In this document: positions 29,041 through 36,813 of the stretch, piece after piece
Layout: every line of letters begins with the position of its first letter
Numbering within the stretch: the stretch's first letter is position 1
Origin: Acidobacteriota bacterium
GTDB lineage: Bacteria > Acidobacteriota > Terriglobia > Bryobacterales > Bryobacteraceae
DNA: 53,459 nt
Assembly: GCA_026393985.1 (NCBI GenBank)
Contig: JAPKZB010000047.1
Coordinates: forward strand, 1-53,459
Direction of reading: 5' to 3'
Notes under the pieces: model-generated
Seen by the model: only the letters and a program-made list of their open reading frames with translations
The model's database searches: none
What the model was told of the DNA's origin: nothing
Position numbers and translations under genes: made by a program

Positions 29041-29519
29041 TCCGGCATGTTTTCGGCCATCTCCCGCAGTAGTTCCCGCTCCTGTTCGTTGAACCGGTCT
29101 CTCATGCGCGGGCCGTTCAACACCCGCCTCCGCGCCTCCGGGGCTAGCCGCCGCAACATCGTCAACGCCCGGCGACCCTCCATGCGCTTGTCCTCCGGCA
29201 TCGTCTCCTGAAACCGCTTGGCCAGCTTCCGCAGCGCCTGCTGCTGCTCCGGTTTCATCTGCTGGAAGTTGGTCAACGATCCTTCGAGGCGCTTCTTCCG
29301 TCGCGGCGCCATGCGCTCCCAGCGCTCCAGCCGCTCCTCGATCATCTGCCGCCGCTCCGGCGGCATGTTTTGCAGCACCCGCTCCCGCTCCTCCGGCGCC
29401 AACCGCCGCAGCTTTTCAAGCGGGTGTGGACGCTCCGCTCGCTCGGGCGGTTGCGCCCACAGCCCTGCGGCCGCCAGGATCAGCCCCACCACCGCCAACC
29501 AGAGTCTCCCGGCCCTCAT
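29037..29519 (-). CDS. DUF3106 secreted Arg/Pro-rich protein
   Basis: 160 residues with a signal peptide (hydrophobic 6-21, WAQ end). The mature part is strongly basic with repeated PE-R-RQ/LxxLxPEERERVL motifs, typical of DUF3106: RRLAPEERERVLQNMPPERR, QQMKPEQQQALRKLAKRF and LRRLAPEARRRVLN. Function is unknown. It overlaps the anti-sigma gene by 4 bp (ATGA), so it belongs to the sigma/anti-sigma operon and may be the extracytoplasmic sensor or a target. Confidence 0.82.
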   Translation of the reverse strand: MRAGRLWLAVVGLILAAAGLWAQPPERAERPHPLEKLRRLAPEERERVLQNMPPERRQMIEERLERWERMAPRRKKRLEGSLTNFQQMKPEQQQALRKLAKRFQETMPEDKRMEGRRALTMLRRLAPEARRRVLNGPRMRDRFNEQERELLREMAENMPD

Positions 29520-30025
29520 AGCCTCGTCTCCTCCTCGAGCGGCTCCAACTGCCGGAGCATCTCTAAATCCTCAAGCGCCCGCTCGGCCTTTTCAATCTCC
29601 CGCGCCTCCAGCTTCACCATCGCTTCGGCCTGCTCCCGACGGAACGGGTTCTCCACCGCCAGCCCCACCACCAGCAGCAGCGCGATCGCCCCGGCCGGTG
29701 CCGCCACTCGCCAGTCCAGCCCCCCCGGCAGCAGCCGCCGCCACGCCTCCCGCCACCGCTGCCAGCCCGCTGCCTTCTCCTCCCGCGCAATCCGCGCAAA
29801 CAAGGCCGCCTCAAAATCCGCCGAAACCGGCTCTACCTCCCAGGCCTCCAGCGCCTGCCAAACCGTCTGCTGCCCCTCGACCCAACTCCGGCATTCCGGG
29901 CAAACCCCCACGTGCCGCTCCACCTCCGCCACCCTCTCCGCGGCCAGCGAACCCGCGCAGTAGCTCAGCAAGAGTTCGCCCTCGTTCTTCTGCATCGGAC
30001 AGGCGTTGTCTTTTGTGTTCTTCAT
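29516..30025 (-). CDS. anti-sigma factor with zinc-finger (ZAS-type) domain
   Basis: 169 residues. A HVGVCPEC motif near 39-46 (Hx3Cx2C) with an upstream Cys marks the zinc-binding anti-sigma domain that usually clamps an ECF sigma factor; one membrane helix near 108-125 (APAGAIALLLVVGLAV) and a charged C-terminal helix follow. It starts 12 bp after the sigma gene ends and overlaps DUF3106. It probably holds the neighbouring sigma factor at the membrane until a signal arrives. Confidence 0.85.
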   Translation of the reverse strand: MKNTKDNACPMQKNEGELLLSYCAGSLAAERVAEVERHVGVCPECRSWVEGQQTVWQALEAWEVEPVSADFEAALFARIAREEKAAGWQRWREAWRRLLPGGLDWRVAAPAGAIALLLVVGLAVENPFRREQAEAMVKLEAREIEKAERALEDLEMLRQLEPLEEETRL

Positions 30026-30037
30026 ATTTCCTGCCTG

Positions 30038-30625
30038 TTAACCTCGTCCCGCCATATGCGCTAACTTCGCCCGTAGCGTCTCGTACGCCCGGAATAACAA
30101 ACTCTTCACCGCCGACTCGGAACATTCGAGCGCCACCGCAATCTGTGCATATCCCATCTCCTGGTACTTATGCATCAGCACCGCGGCTCGCTGCTTGGCC
30201 GGTAGTAACTCAATCGTCCGCCGGATCTCGGCCAACCGCACCTCCCGTAGCATCCGCTGCTCCACGGTCGGCGCGCTCGAAGCAACCTGCCTGCCCAATC
30301 CCTCATCGGTTGCCTGGTCGAGGCTCTCCTGGTTCCGTTCCTGCTTACCGTCCCGGATATGATTCAGCGCCACGTGACTCGCAATCCGGAACAACCATGT
30401 TGTAAACTTCGCCGTCGGCTCGTAACTGGCCCGGCTTCGGTACACCCGCAGGAACACCTCCTGCGCTAACTCCTCCGCCACCGCCTGATTCTGAATCATG
30501 CGGTAGAGGAAATGAATCACCGGCCCGCGGTGTTTGGCCAGCAGCAGCGCAAAGCTCTGCGCATCGCCCTCCCGAACCCGCAACATCAGTTCGGCGTCGT
30601 GTTCAAACGTCGCCACGGCCATCAT
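30038..30625 (-). CDS. ECF RNA polymerase sigma factor
   Basis: 195 residues with sigma region 2 (about 18-95: LAKHRGPVIHFLYRMIQNQA, AEELAQEVFLRVYR, FTTWLFRIASHVALNHIRD) and region 4 (about 135-190: LLPAKQRAAVLMHKYQEMGY, ALECSESAVKSLLFRA). There is no region 3, as in group 4 (RpoE-like) sigma factors. Start is ATG at 30625, or the next Met codon. The anti-sigma gene follows directly, so the pair is likely one regulatory module controlling envelope genes. Confidence 0.94.
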   Translation of the reverse strand: MMAVATFEHDAELMLRVREGDAQSFALLLAKHRGPVIHFLYRMIQNQAVAEELAQEVFLRVYRSRASYEPTAKFTTWLFRIASHVALNHIRDGKQERNQESLDQATDEGLGRQVASSAPTVEQRMLREVRLAEIRRTIELLPAKQRAAVLMHKYQEMGYAQIAVALECSESAVKSLLFRAYETLRAKLAHMAGRG

Positions 30626-30644
30626 AGCTTCCTGAACCCGTTAC

Positions 30645-30659
30645 GGCGGCAAAGGTTGC
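30645..30659 (-). promoter_or_regulatory. possible ECF-type promoter element upstream of sigma gene
   Basis: On the minus strand GCAACCTTT (30659 to 30651) lies 25 nt before the sigma-factor ATG, followed by GCCGCC. GCAACC/GGAACC-like -35 elements with an AAC core are typical of ECF sigma targets, so autoregulation is plausible. A -10 element is not clear. Confidence 0.25.
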
Positions 30660-30678
30660 GGTCGGCGCGCCGGGATTG

Positions 30679-31680
30679 TTACTGTTCGGCGCCCGGCTCC
30701 CGCTCCATCAACTCCCGCAGCGCATCGTGCGGGCTCTTCCCCTGCTCGAAAATCGCGTGCATCGTCTCGGCAATCGGCATCGAAACCCGCTGCCGTCGCG
30801 CCAACTCCACCGCCGAATAGGTGTTCTCCACCCCCTCGGCCACCATATGCATCCCCTCCTGAATCTCCGCCAGCGTCCGGCCCCGGGCCAGCTCCAATCC
30901 CACCCGCCGGTTCCGGCTCAACTCCCCCGTACAGGTCAAAATCAGGTCCCCCAACCCCGCCAACCCCGACAGCGTCGCTGCCTGCGCCCCCAGCGATACC
31001 GCCAGCCGCGTCAACTCCGCCAACCCCCGCGTCAGCAGTCCTGCCATCGCGTTCGAACCCAGTCCCAGGCCGCTCGAAACCCCGGCCGCGATCGCAATTA
31101 CATTCTTCAGCGCCCCGCCCAGCTCCGTCCCAATCGGATCCGTATTCGTGTAGATCCGAAAGGTTGGTCCCGTAAACTCCTGCTGCACCCGCGCCGCCAG
31201 CGCCCCGTCCACCGCGCTCGCCGCCACCAGCGTCGGCTCGCCCCGCGCCAACTCCTTCGCAAACGACGGCCCGCTCAGCACCGCAATCCGCGCCGGAAAC
31301 TTCGGCCGCGTCACCGCCGCAATCACTTCGCTCATCCGCAGCGACGTACCCCGCTCCACCCCCTTGGTCGCGCTGACAATCGGCGCCCCCGGCGGCAGGT
31401 ACGGCAGCGCCTGCGAAAATACCGACCGCACGTGCATCGACGGCACCGCCCCCAGCACCACATCCGCCGCCTCCAACGCATCGGCCAGGCGGCCCACCAC
31501 CCGCACATTCGGCGGCAGCCGGAAGCCTTCAAGATACTTCCGGTTCTCCCGGTGCGCCTGCATCTGCTCGGCCAGCTCCTGCTCAAAACTCCACAGGATC
31601 AACCGCTCGTAGCGCGGCGCCAACACCATCGCCAACGCCGTGCCGTAGCTTCCCGCGCCCAGAATCGTCAATTGACTCAC
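30679..31680 (-). CDS. gpsA: glycerol-3-phosphate dehydrogenase [NAD(P)+]
   Basis: 333 residues. The Rossmann start LTILGAGSYGTALA (GxGxxG at 8-13), VSATKGVERGTSLRMSEV, LSGPSFAKELARGEPT and the catalytic NVIAIAAGVSSGLGLGSNAM segment are all present. The enzyme reduces dihydroxyacetone phosphate to sn-glycerol-3-phosphate for phospholipid synthesis. It overlaps plsY by 4 bp, coupling substrate supply to the acyltransferase. Confidence 0.96.
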   Translation of the reverse strand: MSQLTILGAGSYGTALAMVLAPRYERLILWSFEQELAEQMQAHRENRKYLEGFRLPPNVRVVGRLADALEAADVVLGAVPSMHVRSVFSQALPYLPPGAPIVSATKGVERGTSLRMSEVIAAVTRPKFPARIAVLSGPSFAKELARGEPTLVAASAVDGALAARVQQEFTGPTFRIYTNTDPIGTELGGALKNVIAIAAGVSSGLGLGSNAMAGLLTRGLAELTRLAVSLGAQAATLSGLAGLGDLILTCTGELSRNRRVGLELARGRTLAEIQEGMHMVAEGVENTYSAVELARRQRVSMPIAETMHAIFEQGKSPHDALRELMEREPGAEQ

Positions 31681-32258
31681 AGCTTATTCTCCGTCCCCGC
31701 CCGCAACCGGACCAGGTTACCCCGGTGCCGCCAGATGATAAACCCGCCTCCCACCAGCGCCGCCCCCACAATCCAGGGCGAAGGATGGTCAATCATCCAC
31801 ACCGCCACCGGCGCCAGCGCCGCCCCTACCATCGAACCCAGCGAAACGTAACGCGTCCGCCACACCGTCGCCACAAAAACCACCGTAATGGCCAGCAGCG
31901 GCAGCGGCGCCAGATACAAAAACGCGCCCACGAAGCTCGCTACCGCCTTGCCGCCCTGAAACTTCAAAAACACCGGAAACGCGTGCCCCAGAATCACCGC
32001 CAGCCCCGCCAGCGCCAGCCACAACGGCTCGGCCGACCCATATTGCGCCATCAACCAAACCGCCGCCCAGCCCTTGCCGATATCCAGCACCAGCGTGCCA
32101 ATGCCTATTAACTTGCCGGTGGTCCGGGCCACGTTGGTCGCACCAATGTTGCCGCTGCCCATCGCCCGCACGTCCTGCCCGGTCTTCCACCGCACCAGCA
32201 GATACCCAAACGGCACCCCGCCCAACAGATACGCCACCACCAGCCACAGTAAGGTCAT
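31677..32258 (-). CDS. plsY: glycerol-3-phosphate acyltransferase PlsY
   Basis: 193 residues, multi-pass. The conserved GSGNIGATN loop is at 34-42, with FGYLLVRW and the GHAFPVFLKFQGGKAVA segment that binds acyl phosphate and G3P. PlsY transfers acyl groups from acyl-phosphate to glycerol-3-phosphate at the inner membrane. The order thpR-plsY-gpsA with 4-bp overlaps makes it part of one unit. Confidence 0.96.
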   Translation of the reverse strand: MTLLWLVVAYLLGGVPFGYLLVRWKTGQDVRAMGSGNIGATNVARTTGKLIGIGTLVLDIGKGWAAVWLMAQYGSAEPLWLALAGLAVILGHAFPVFLKFQGGKAVASFVGAFLYLAPLPLLAITVVFVATVWRTRYVSLGSMVGAALAPVAVWMIDHPSPWIVGAALVGGGFIIWRHRGNLVRLRAGTENKL

Positions 32259-32791
32259 CCCAGCGGAAACTCCTTGATTTTGTAATATACCGAGCCCCGG
32301 GCCTCGGCCCGGCTCTCATACAGCCAAAACGAACCGGCCCGGAAACGGCCATAGTCCACCGTGTCGAGCTCGCTGATGGCCCGCCGCAACTCTTCCACCG
32401 GCGTCCCCGCCGGGATGCGCGCCAGCGTCAAATGCGGCGTATATCGTTTGGTCTCGCTCGCTACCCCGCGCCGCGCGCACGCCGCGTCGGTCTGCTGATG
32501 CAACTCCGCCAGCCCCTCCCCGGCCGCCCCGGCAAACAGGGACCGCGGCCGATGCGGATTCGGAAACCAGCCCAAGCCCCGCACGGCCACCTCGATGGCC
32601 GGCGTCCGCACCGCGGCGAGCTCTTGCGCAACACCCGCCACATCCGCCCACTCACCCAGGAACTTCGTCGTGATGTGCCAGTTCCCGGCCGGGCTCCAAG
32701 CAACCGGCGCTGTGGGCCCTAGCCGCGCGACCAGTTCGGTCAGCCGTTGGCAGACCTCCTCGGGGATCGCAATCGCGGTGAACAAGCGCAT
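32255..32791 (-). CDS. thpR: RNA 2',3'-cyclic phosphodiesterase
   Basis: 178 residues, a 2H-superfamily enzyme with both HxTx motifs: WHITTKFLG (His39, Thr41) and YTPHLTLAR (His120, Thr122). The opening MRLFTAIAIP is typical of LigT/ThpR. It hydrolyses 2',3'-cyclic phosphates on RNA ends. It is the first gene of the thpR-plsY-gpsA unit and is divergent from the glycosylase gene across 23 bp. Confidence 0.92.
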   Translation of the reverse strand: MRLFTAIAIPEEVCQRLTELVARLGPTAPVAWSPAGNWHITTKFLGEWADVAGVAQELAAVRTPAIEVAVRGLGWFPNPHRPRSLFAGAAGEGLAELHQQTDAACARRGVASETKRYTPHLTLARIPAGTPVEELRRAISELDTVDYGRFRAGSFWLYESRAEARGSVYYKIKEFPLG

Positions 32792-32814
32792 CGTGATAAC
32801 TTTCTAGTCTAACG
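32792..32814. promoter_or_regulatory. 23-bp divergent intergenic, candidate leaderless promoter
   Basis: Start codons of thpR (minus) and the glycosylase gene (plus, TTG) are 23 bp apart. TCTAGT at 32803-32808 ends six bases before the TTG; on the minus strand TAGACT (32811 to 32806) would start transcription about 8 nt before thpR. No SD on either side. The plus side shares a CTAACG end with the 1820-1839 spacer. Confidence 0.3.
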
Positions 32815-33327
32815 TTGATTGCCCTGCCGGAAAGCTTTTATGCCCGCGATACGGTCACGGTCGCCCGCGCCCTCCTCGGCAAGACCCTGCTCCATGGGGC
32901 ACTCGCCGCGCGTATTGTCGAGGTGGAAGCCTACCTGGGCGCTGAGGACCTCGCCGCCCACGCCAGCCGCGGCCTCACGCCCCGCACGCGGGTCTTGTTT
33001 GGTCCTCCTGGCCGCGCCTACGTCTACCTCAGCTACGGCATCCACGAGTGCCTCAACGTCGTGGCCGAACCCGCCGGCATCCCCGGCTGCGTCCTTCTCC
33101 GTGCCCTAACCCCGCTGAGCCCCAACCCGCGCCGTCTCGACGGCCCCGGCCGCCTGACCCGAGCCCTCGGCATCGACCGCCGCCTCTACGGGCATACCCT
33201 CTGGGAGCCGCCCCTGCAGATCCTCGACGCCCCGCCTCCGCCCGAACCTATCCTGGTCACTCCCCGCATCGGCATCACCCGCTGTGCCGATTGGCCGCTC
33301 CGCTTCCTGCTCGCGCCCGGCCCCTAA
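32815..33327 (+). CDS. DNA-3-methyladenine glycosylase (AAG/MPG family)
   Basis: 170 residues from TTG at 32815, slightly shorter than usual for the family. The family core is clear: RIVEVEAYLGAEDLAAHASR with the catalytic Glu38-Ala-Tyr40, VLFGPPGRAYVYLSYGIHEC, LNVVAEPAG, then LDGPGRLTRALGIDR. The enzyme excises alkylated purines in base-excision repair. The start is chosen because LPESFYARDTVTVARALLGK is the usual N-terminus. Its 3' end nearly touches the convergent hypothetical gene (12 bp apart). Confidence 0.92.
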   Translation: MIALPESFYARDTVTVARALLGKTLLHGALAARIVEVEAYLGAEDLAAHASRGLTPRTRVLFGPPGRAYVYLSYGIHECLNVVAEPAGIPGCVLLRALTPLSPNPRRLDGPGRLTRALGIDRRLYGHTLWEPPLQILDAPPPPEPILVTPRIGITRCADWPLRFLLAPGP

Positions 33328-33339
33328 GCCCCCCGACCC

Positions 33340-33843
33340 TCAGTTCCGGCTTCCCACCGGCTCCCGCCGCCCATGCAGGGGACGGAAAACCCCGCGCCCA
33401 CAAACAGCTACCCCCGCCTGCAACATCGCCGATAGCAAGTTAAACAACAGGCCATAAATCACCTGCTCGCTCACCACCTGCCGCCCCGGTAGCTTGAACC
33501 CCGGCGGCAACTCCTTAGCCAGCCGCAACCGCACCCCTTCGAGCTCCAACTGCCCCCGCGGACCCCGCTTGTTCCCCACGCTGATCGGCGTCTGCAACAC
33601 GTTGCCCGTCGCACCGTCAATGTAGAATTGACACCGCGAAAACCACCCCAGATTCGCCGGTTCCGCCGCGTCAAATACCAGCAGCGGCACCTGCCGCTCC
33701 GTGGCTGTCAAATCAAGCGTCAGCGCCAGCGACGTCTCCTCGATCGACACCGCGAAGCCCGCCTGCTGGCAGATTTGAGCCAGCTGTTCCGTATCGTATT
33801 CAAGCAAGAGGAGCCGGTGCTTGCCGGCCTGAAGCAGCTGCAT
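33340..33843 (-). CDS. hypothetical protein
   Basis: 167 residues, not recognised. No signal peptide or membrane helix. The central part (about 40-110) looks like alternating beta strands (LALTLDLTATERQVPLLVFD, CQFYIDGATGNVLQTPI), and the C-terminus (about 130-150, VIYGLLFNLLSAMLQAGVAV) is a hydrophobic helix. A resemblance to a PilZ-like or similar small beta-barrel is only a guess. It lies between the glycosylase gene and the hydrolase gene and has its own start with no clear SD. Confidence 0.55.
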   Translation of the reverse strand: MQLLQAGKHRLLLLEYDTEQLAQICQQAGFAVSIEETSLALTLDLTATERQVPLLVFDAAEPANLGWFSRCQFYIDGATGNVLQTPISVGNKRGPRGQLELEGVRLRLAKELPPGFKLPGRQVVSEQVIYGLLFNLLSAMLQAGVAVCGRGVFRPLHGRREPVGSRN

Positions 33844-33849
33844 GGAACT

Positions 33850-33969
33850 CTATTGTAGCTGGAGCACCTGCGTCAGCGCCGCAACAAGTACACAAATCGT
33901 TGTGTGCGCAATAATCCCATAGTGCAGCCAGCTCCGCGTATACCGGATCACGTCTTGTATCAGGGTCAC
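33850..33969 (-). CDS. possible 39-residue membrane microprotein
   Basis: A GTG-initiated frame just upstream of the 33340-33843 gene encodes MTLIQDVIRYTRSWLHYGII followed by a hydrophobic stretch (AHTTICVLVAALTQVLQLQ), with a stop six bases before that gene. One transmembrane helix is plausible. The SD is poor (AAGG one base from the GTG). A longer antisense-like frame overlaps it, so it is only a candidate. Confidence 0.25.
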   Translation of the reverse strand: MTLIQDVIRYTRSWLHYGIIAHTTICVLVAALTQVLQLQ

Positions 33970-34075
33970 GCCTTAGTGTTGCGCGCATATTTGTGTTTGT
34001 TACTAGGGTATTGCTCCTAGGACCGCCTCGAACTGTCCCAGTACGTCAAGCTGGCCGGTACTCTATGCTGAAGGA

Positions 34076-35071
34076 ATGCGCTTCGCTCTCCTCGCCCTCG
34101 CCGCTCTCCCCCTGCTCGCTCAGACCCCAATGTCCAACCCTGGCCCCGGCCCCGACCATCGCGGCGACCAGATCCTCAAGTCCATCGACAACTACATGTG
34201 GCACTTGAAGCTCGGTGACATCGCCCACGTCGACCAGGTGACCTACACCTCCACCCCGCCCCACTACGAAGCCAACCCCACCGGCCAGGGCGCCGGCAAC
34301 GGCATGATCGTCTACGCCTACACCTTCATCCCCAAGGCGCTCGATCGGTCCCGCAAACACCCCTCCCTCGTCTACGTCCACGGCGGCGTCCACAGTAACC
34401 TGCAGAGCGGGGGCTCAGCCAACGGCGCGCACATCATTCGCGAACTGCTCGAACTCGGCTACACCGTCATCGCCCCCGACTACCGCGGCTCCACCGGCTA
34501 CGGCGCCGGCTACTACAACCGCATCGACTACGGCGGCCGCGAAAACGACGACGTTCACGCCGCCCGCGCTTGGCTCCTCGAACGCTACAACTTCCTCGAT
34601 CCCGCCCGCGTCGGCATCCTTGGCTGGAGCCACGGCGGCATGATCACCCTGATGACCATCTTCCAGCACCCCAAGGACTACGCTGTCGCCTACGCCGGCG
34701 TCCCCGTCAGTGACCTCGTGGCCCGCCTCGGCTACAAATCCGAGTCCTACCGCAAAGTCTTCAGCGCCAAAAGCCACATTGGCAAGACCGTCGAGGAGGA
34801 CGTCCAGGCCTACCTGAAGCGCAGCCCCTTCACTTACGCCGCCAAGCTCGAAACCCCGCTCTGGATCGATGGCAACACCAACGACGAGGACGTCAACGTC
34901 CTCGAGGTCCGCCGCATGATCGACGCTCTCAATGCCGCTGGTAAGAAGTTCGAGTCCAAAATCTGGGAGGCCGCCCCGGGCGGCCACCACTTCAACCGCA
35001 TCGATACCAAACTCGCCCGCGACTCCCGCGCTGAAATCTGGCGCTTCCTTGGGCAGCACCTCAAGCCGTAG
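34076..35071 (+). CDS. secreted S9-like alpha/beta hydrolase (prolyl oligopeptidase type)
   Basis: 331 residues with a signal peptide (1-17, ending LAQ). The alpha/beta-hydrolase elements are clear: oxyanion HGG at 102-104, nucleophile GWSHGG with Ser185, DGNTNDEDV carrying the acid, and the catalytic His in the final PGGHHF. This layout matches prolyl oligopeptidase/dipeptidyl aminopeptidase or acylaminoacyl-peptidase hydrolases that lack the N-terminal propeller. SD AAGGA precedes the ATG. It is monocistronic between two minus-strand genes. Confidence 0.88.
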   Translation: MRFALLALAALPLLAQTPMSNPGPGPDHRGDQILKSIDNYMWHLKLGDIAHVDQVTYTSTPPHYEANPTGQGAGNGMIVYAYTFIPKALDRSRKHPSLVYVHGGVHSNLQSGGSANGAHIIRELLELGYTVIAPDYRGSTGYGAGYYNRIDYGGRENDDVHAARAWLLERYNFLDPARVGILGWSHGGMITLMTIFQHPKDYAVAYAGVPVSDLVARLGYKSESYRKVFSAKSHIGKTVEEDVQAYLKRSPFTYAAKLETPLWIDGNTNDEDVNVLEVRRMIDALNAAGKKFESKIWEAAPGGHHFNRIDTKLARDSRAEIWRFLGQHLKP

Positions 35072-35074
35072 CGG

Positions 35075-35848
35075 TCAGCCGCCGATCAGCGGCCGGCCCC
35101 CCAGCGCCCGGACGAGCAGCCACGCGGTCACCCCCGCCCAGCCCGCCGCCGCTCCCCACACCGCCCAGACACTACCCACCCAGTAACCCAGCAGCGGCAG
35201 CGCCTGCAGCGCGTGCATGCCCACAAAGTGGGCCACCCGCAGGTCGCCGCCCTCGGTGCTCCAGTTCACGATCGGTAGCCCCGGCCCACCGTCGTCCACC
35301 CCCACGGCGTGCTGCAACCGCGCCGCCATGATTCCCCCTTCCAGACCCGCGAGCACAAAGAGCACAATCCCGAGTCGTATGCCCCACAAGTACGCCGGAT
35401 TCAGACCAATCGTCGGAGATGTCTGCCAGCAGTGCCACGCCCCCGCCGCCGCCGCCAGCATATTGAGCAGAATCATCACCCCCATCGAGGTGAAAACGAA
35501 CCCGTCAAACCAAGTCCCCACGTTGAAGTGCGATCCCACGCCCCGCGCCGCCTGCACAAGAATACACAGGCTCTCGTACACCAGCGTCCCGGCGATCACC
35601 CAGCTCACCAGCGCCTTGGCGCCTCCCGAAGCGCGAGCATGATGGTAGATCCAGGCATAGGTCGCCGTGTAGAGCGCAATCGAAACGGCAAACTTCATCG
35701 GCTTGATCCAAACGTTGATCCCGGCCAGCTGTCTCCCGTCCATTTGCCACAGCGCCAAGGCCGCTAAAAACAGTATGGCGTGCCCAATCGCCGTCCATCC
35801 CAGTACTTCATTTCTGCGCAGCAACTCCGAAAGCATCCCGGTCTCCAT
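35075..35848 (-). CDS. multi-pass membrane protein, function unknown
   Basis: 257 residues. At least six hydrophobic segments: about 16-36, 50-66, 80-100, 112-140, 150-172 and 205-240, with small polar loops including VGVDDGGPGLPIVNWSTEGG and a GDLRVAHFVGMHALQALPLL segment with two His. No known transporter signature. It starts inside the end of the DUF4281 gene (41-bp overlap; an ATG four codons later gives 29 bp), so the two membrane proteins are co-translated. Confidence 0.6.
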   Translation of the reverse strand: METGMLSELLRRNEVLGWTAIGHAILFLAALALWQMDGRQLAGINVWIKPMKFAVSIALYTATYAWIYHHARASGGAKALVSWVIAGTLVYESLCILVQAARGVGSHFNVGTWFDGFVFTSMGVMILLNMLAAAAGAWHCWQTSPTIGLNPAYLWGIRLGIVLFVLAGLEGGIMAARLQHAVGVDDGGPGLPIVNWSTEGGDLRVAHFVGMHALQALPLLGYWVGSVWAVWGAAAGWAGVTAWLLVRALGGRPLIGG

Positions 35849-36236
35849 TTAATAAGTAAAACAGGCCCAGTCCAGCCGGACCAAACATAAAAGTGAGGGG
35901 CAGGCAGGGAATCACCCGCCACAGCGCCAACCCGCGCCTCCGCCCCTCAGCCACAATCCAGGAGCCGCAGAACAGGTCGAACGCCAGGTAGTGGATCCAC
36001 CCCCCGGTCAACACCCAGGGATTGGCAAACAGTTTCGCCACGTTCTCCAGCGTGTCGAATCCGCCCTCCCCCTCGCCCCAGTGCAGCCCCAGCACCACCA
36101 CGTAGACGAGACAGAATACACAAACCATGCTGCGCGCCACCGGTACGCTCCCGCGCCACCGCGGTGCCAGCACCAGCAGCAGCCATCCCAGTAGCGCCAA
36201 CCCGTTAGCGATGCGGAACAGTTCGGCCGCCGTCAT
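35808..36236 (-). CDS. ABA4-like/DUF4281 family membrane protein
   Basis: 142 residues with four membrane helices (about 8-26, 36-52, 73-95, 110-130). Sequence WVLTGGWIHYLAFDLFCGSW is the hallmark of DUF4281, the family of the plant ABA4 protein that acts in neoxanthin formation. Bacterial members have no assigned reaction. It follows the GNAT gene with a 4-bp overlap and precedes the six-helix membrane protein. Confidence 0.85.
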   Translation of the reverse strand: MTAAELFRIANGLALLGWLLLVLAPRWRGSVPVARSMVCVFCLVYVVVLGLHWGEGEGGFDTLENVAKLFANPWVLTGGWIHYLAFDLFCGSWIVAEGRRRGLALWRVIPCLPLTFMFGPAGLGLFYLLNGDRDAFGVAAQK

Positions 36237-36790
36237 CGCGCCAGCAACTCCTCAAGATGCGTCTTCACCGCCGGCCACTCCTCCCGGATCACCGAAAAGT
36301 ACACCGTATCGCGGACATAGCCGCTCCAGGTGACCATATGCCGTCGCAAGGTTCCTTCTTCCTTGGCTCCAATCCGTCGGATCGCGTTCTGCGAACGTAC
36401 GTTTCGCAGGTCGGTCTTCAACTCCACCCGGTTCATGCCCATCAGCTCGAAAGCCTGCCGCAGCAGCAGATATTTGCACTCGGTATTCACCGCCGTGCGC
36501 TGGAACTCCAGACCATACCAGGTGGCCCCGATCTCCAGCCGCCGGTGCGGCAACTCCATGTTCATGTAACGCGTCGAACCGGCCAGCCGGCCACTCTCGA
36601 GGTGCCGCACGGCAAACGCGCGCGTCTTGCCATCGGACAACGCCCGGGCAATGTAGGCCGTCATCTGCTGGGTGCTCCCCACCTTTTCGCTAGCCACCTC
36701 CCAGAGCGACTCCTCCAATCCGATCGCGCTCAACTCCGGCCCATGATGAAAAGAAAGCGGCTCCAACCGCACAATGTTTCCTGCGAGCAT
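36233..36790 (-). CDS. GNAT-family N-acetyltransferase (RimJ/RimL-like)
   Basis: 185 residues. The acetyl-CoA fold is recognisable in LEIGATWYGLEFQRTAVNTE followed by LLRQAFELMGMNRVELKTDL and RNVRSQNAIRRIGAKEEGTL, then the final YFSVIREEW. These are features of the RimJ/RimL ribosomal-protein acetyltransferase group, but many members act on other amines or antibiotics. It overlaps DUF4281 by 4 bp. The start is 23 bp from the divergent sulfatase gene. Confidence 0.88.
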   Translation of the reverse strand: MLAGNIVRLEPLSFHHGPELSAIGLEESLWEVASEKVGSTQQMTAYIARALSDGKTRAFAVRHLESGRLAGSTRYMNMELPHRRLEIGATWYGLEFQRTAVNTECKYLLLRQAFELMGMNRVELKTDLRNVRSQNAIRRIGAKEEGTLRRHMVTWSGYVRDTVYFSVIREEWPAVKTHLEELLAR

Positions 36791-36813
36791 TCCCTGCTAC
36801 AGTAGCGATTCAG
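36791..36813. promoter_or_regulatory. 23-bp divergent intergenic with palindromic -10 (bidirectional promoter candidate)
   Basis: GCTAC-A-GTAGC (36796-36806) is an 11-bp palindrome. On the plus strand it gives TACAGT (36798-36803), with initiation about four bases before the sulfatase ATG; on the minus strand TACTGT (36804 to 36799), with initiation about two bases before the GNAT ATG. Symmetric -10 hexamers are a known mark of bidirectional bacterial promoters. Confidence 0.45.
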
